Below are positions 60,997-64,000 of a stretch of DNA of 64,000 nucleotides, one piece after another; the first letter of the stretch is position 1, and the number at the start of each line of letters is the position of its first letter. The notes beneath the pieces were generated by a model that was not told the origin of the DNA, ran no database searches, and saw nothing but the letters and a program-made list of their open reading frames with translations. Made by a program: the position numbers and the translations under genes. The DNA comes from Limanda limanda. Lineage: Eukaryota > Chordata > Actinopteri > Pleuronectiformes > Pleuronectidae. The stretch is from positions 25,808,527 through 25,872,526 of the forward strand of contig NC_083646.1 of the NCBI RefSeq assembly GCF_963576545.1, read 5' to 3'.

Positions 60997-61814
60997 ATGG
61001 AGTGTGTGAGTTTAAGAATAATGGCAGCAAGTTGAACTTGTGACTTAAACGGAAACCCTCATTCTAAGATGTGTGATACTGAAGTGTTTTGAGCAAGACA
61101 CCCCCTACAAGATCGAGAACTGGTGCTGCAGCTGTCCCTATTTGACCCGTCAGGATATAAGGTACACTTATGAGACTTCCCTTGGAATGATTAATAAAAT
61201 GAAGATGTCACATTATATCACTCTTTTTTTAATACACTTTTGGGCAAACTGTTGTATGGGCTGAGTACTTTACATTTAATTTTCAAATAATAGATTGCCT
61301 CTGTAACATTGCTCCTCTTTCATATGGTTTGATTCCACTGTGAACGCTGGTGAATGTGTGTCTAGGGAGCTGTGTTGCATCAAACACTTTAAGCCGGTGT
61401 GGATAGCCACAACTGTTCAGGCACTTTCACCTCATTAGGGAGAGATGATGTCCCACCTGGCGTCTCTCCCCCATACCCAATCAATGGCAATAAATAAAAG
61501 AGCTTAGAGGTTCCAAGCCTTTCCAGTTTGAACCTCAGCTTTGTTCATGCCTCATTCATCTGAGGCCAGGGCTGGACTTGCAGGCGCAGAGTCCACAGAG
61601 GTCCAGCAGAGGACTGGAGATGGCAGGGTTCAGAAGGTCTCAGGTGCTTTGTCATTTTTGAGAGAGGACCATAGAAATCAGCTCAACAGACTTTTCAGTT
61701 TTGAGCAACAATTTCTTATTAACATAGAACACAAGTGTATAAACACATGCCTGCAGGAATCTATGTGATGTGTATCACGCTAATTTCAAAATTCAGTTGA
61801 AATAAAAAAATTAT
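60997..61814. other. noncoding sequence
   Basis: A 75-codon plus frame at 61541-61768 (EARAGLAGAESTEVQQRTG..., ending CLQESM) has ordinary protein-like composition but no recognised relative and only a weak acceptor before it. The rest is plain. Confidence 0.4.
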
Positions 61815-62057
61815 GTTAAAGGACCCATCGTATGCCCATTTTACCACAGTTGATATGGTTCCTTGGGGTCTTAATGACATGTCTGTACCATATTTTGGTA
61901 GTGAGAGCTTTTTTCTTTTTTATTAACCAGTACATTAGAAATACAAAATGAGGCCCACATGAAATAACATAACAGAGACAAAGAGAAACCAACAGGTATG
62001 CACTAACAGCGGTTATATTTTAAGTGAATATTATACATTTATATAATCATATATGTT

Positions 62058-62104
<47 letters not shown>

Positions 62105-62570
62105 TTTATATATAAAATCGCTCTCACCATCTTTTAAGGTCATTTGACCTGGTGAAATTTTGCAGCGCTGGATGAAACCAGACAAAAAATGTAACCAGCA
62201 TACATCACTGTTAGTCAGCGCTTGCACAAGTCCAACGCACCAATTGACTGTATATGGAGATGGATGAGTCTGCAAAGTAGTGATAGTGAGGTACCGCCAA
62301 TACACGCTCTGGATCCATTACTCGTTACTCTCAGCTGTCAGTCATGATCCGGTTGTTTCAACATTAAATAACGAATTCAAACCAAACTTACCAGAAAAAA
62401 CATGAACATAGCTCATGAACATAAATCAGGGCTATAAGAACTATCTAAAATTATTCATCTTGCAATTTAGTTTGATCCAGCTCTACTCCATTGATATGAA
62501 GAAGGTGAGATTTATGACAAGGGGGCGATGGAGACAATTTGAAATCTCTGGAACACAACACATGGTTGTC
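61815..62570. repeat. composite of decayed dispersed repeats with an (AT)n tract
   Basis: 'aaaggacccatcgtatgccc', 'accacagttgatatggttcc', 'ttggggtcttaatgacatgt' (61818-61890) match a common fish repeat. An (AT)n lies at 62065-62101. Then 'gaccagacaaaaa'-type sequence, 'aattgactgtatatggagat', 'ggatgagtctgcaaag' (62240-62280) and 'acatgaacatagctcatgaa' (62399-62418) recall the noncoding body of similar elements. Borders and names are uncertain. Confidence 0.5.
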
Positions 62571-63233
62571 CTTGTGTTACCTTCTTCTCATTCTGTTCAT
62601 AATTTTTTTTGTTTATTTTTTGAAAGTTTTATAATACATACATATGGCACCTTAACTAGAAATCTCCCAAAAATATATAGATTTGGATGAAGATAATAAT
62701 AATTAAAGAAAGGTATATTTCACTGAATAGCCCTTTTGTGTTTTTTTATATTGTTTTTCCTTCTGCTGTCTTATGGTTGGATAGAGGTCAGATGAAAAGT
62801 ATCTCTAGAGATCATCAGACAGCATTAACAAACTATAGGAGGCAAAGTGTTTTACTAGTACAGACAGACTATAAGACAGACGAGAAAAGACCGAAATAGA
62901 GAGACAAGAGCGGGTCAGACAGGGGGAGAGGAATGCTGTTTACTTATTGCACTCATCCATAAGAGGGCTCCATCTCAACAGTCAGTTGGCCGGACGCTGC
63001 CTTGAGTTCAGCACTGCATCCAGCCAACAGCACCCCCCCTCTTCTCCTCCCCCAAACCCCCCGACCCTAAACTGCCACCACTTTACCAACACAAAAAGAT
63101 GCAGCACGGCACTTTCCTTTTCACCCTAGCATGCAACACCCCCCCGCACACACACACCAACCCATCCACACACCCTTCTGACACACACACACACACACAC
63201 CCCTGGCCTCCCCCTTTCCCACCTTTGTATCAG
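62571..63233. other. noncoding sequence with CA-rich stretch
   Basis: 62580-62760 is T-rich. 63000-63070 is C-rich. 63146-63200 holds CA-rich sequence with (CA)10 at 63181-63200. It ends in 'ccctttcccacctttgtatcag', acceptor-like. Confidence 0.5.
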
Positions 63234-63485
63234 TTGAAAGGCATATGGTTACAGCCATCCGATTCCCCCTGGCTGAAAGTGCCTTTCACTTTACCGCAGT
63301 TCACAAAGAGGTCAGACTACGGCAAACAGAAATATTGTGTGAGAGCTCACTTTTTTTTTGTGCCTGAGCTAAGAAATGTTAGAATAGCAGCGGTAGAGAG
63401 AGTCCCTGATAAAGTTACATCTGGTCAAACAAACCTCATTCCATTCCTCATGCCAGAGCGGGACAATTTATGTTGCAGTGAATAA
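63234..63485 (+). other. candidate exon-like ORF, unrecognised
   Basis: After a strong acceptor-like tract the plus frame is open for 83 codons to TAA at 63483-63485. It reads LKGIWLQPSDSPWLKVPFTL..., SDYGKQKYCVRAHFFFVPEL..., ending PERDNLCCSE. An AATAAA word overlaps the stop (tgaataaag). Composition is protein-like apart from a poly-T Phe run. The frame continues upstream through the CA-rich tract to 63099, which weakens the case. Not recognised. Confidence 0.17.
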
Positions 63486-63563
63486 AGAGCAGCATTTGAG
63501 AGAATTGACAGAAACTAACCTCAGACATGGTCAGCAAAACATCATTCATTCAAGCCCACATCC

Positions 63564-63743
63564 ATGCACCAACTTTTCAAAAGCAGCTTTCCTGATGAAG
63601 TTCAAACAGCTGCAGAAGAAACTTCGCTGTTTGGATTCAAAATGATCAGTGAAGTCGAGCTGCGACGGGTTCAGGGAGAAGACAGCAGGGGTGGGCTGTC
63701 TGAGGTGAACGCCACAATGAGAAAATCAATCAACGGCAGGCAG
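63564..63743 (+). other. candidate first coding exon, unrecognised
   Basis: ATG at 63564 opens exactly 60 codons to a good donor-like site (ggcag|gtaggg). It reads MHQLFKSSFPDEVQTAAEET, then SLFGFKMISEVELRRVQGED, ending NATMRKSINGRQ. The composition is mixed and soluble-looking. The bases before the ATG (catcc) are a weak initiation context. If real, the next exon lies outside the window. Chance is likely. Confidence 0.17.
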
Positions 63744-64000
63744 GTAGGGTTGATAGGAGCGAGGTGTCAGAAATATCACAGAGGCCGGTGTGTGTAACAC
63801 GATGAGGCAGTGTCTCGGTCACAAGCCCCTGGGTCCCTGGGCTATCTAGTCTCTCTCCCTGTCTTTGTGCTACTCTGGTAAATGATTAATAATGAGTGTT
63901 CCTCTGTTGACCTTGTTTGTTAAGAGACTTGTACCTGACAACTTTCCACAGTTTGTGCACCAAGGAAAGCCATTTCTGACACGGACAAGCACCTACTCCA
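63744..64000. other. noncoding sequence to window end
   Basis: Balanced composition ('gtaaatgattaataatgagt' near 63880). No repeat or gene recognised. Confidence 0.45.

Overview
The window looks like vertebrate nuclear DNA, most likely from a teleost (spiny-rayed) fish. I recognise no intact protein-coding gene, rRNA, tRNA, CRISPR array or prokaryotic feature. The fish call rests on two things. The first is very frequent (CA)n/(TG)n microsatellites plus one huge (TATC)n array. The second is several dispersed repeats that I know from fish assemblies: an element ending in (AAT)n and a 'gtgctcgggccct' tail, tRNA-like short elements ending in '..aaaagcac/gctatat..', a LINE 3' tail with (ATCC)n, and the 'atgctaagctaa' repeat. 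These family matches are from memory, not from a search.

Layout. 1-430 may be the 3' end of a plus-strand transcript, with a good poly(A) signal at 408. From there to 64000 the DNA reads as intergenic or giant-intron sequence, in which AT-rich stretches alternate with islands of cleaner, homeodomain-site-rich sequence. Such islands lie near 7.5, 13.2, 15, 18.5, 21-22, 25, 27, 29.7, 31.5, 34, 35.7, 42.3, 45.8, 48.2, 50.6, 51.3 and 55.9-56.2 kb. This is how a gene desert holding conserved regulatory elements would look, but conservation itself cannot be seen from one sequence. Repeat copies sit between the islands at about 5.4-6.8, 9.7, 12.2, 27.7-28.6, 34.7, 39.0-39.6, 45.0, 46.4, 53.7 and 61.8-62.6 kb.

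A few short reading frames have splice-like borders or coding-like composition and deserve a protein search: 6287-6416 (+), 9146-9352 (-), 11616-11759 (+), 32593-32683 (+), 63234-63485 (+) and 63564-63743 (+). None is recognised and all have low confidence. A CCAAT/GC-box/TATA array at 56066-56166 resembles an RNA polymerase II promoter with no visible coding gene behind it. Structural features include a perfect 405-bp TATC array, a TG/CA pair able to fold back on itself, a 33-bp AT palindrome, an 11-bp perfect hairpin and scattered telomere-like hexamers.

I found no evidence for a new multi-gene system. With no recognised genes there is no pathway to assemble.
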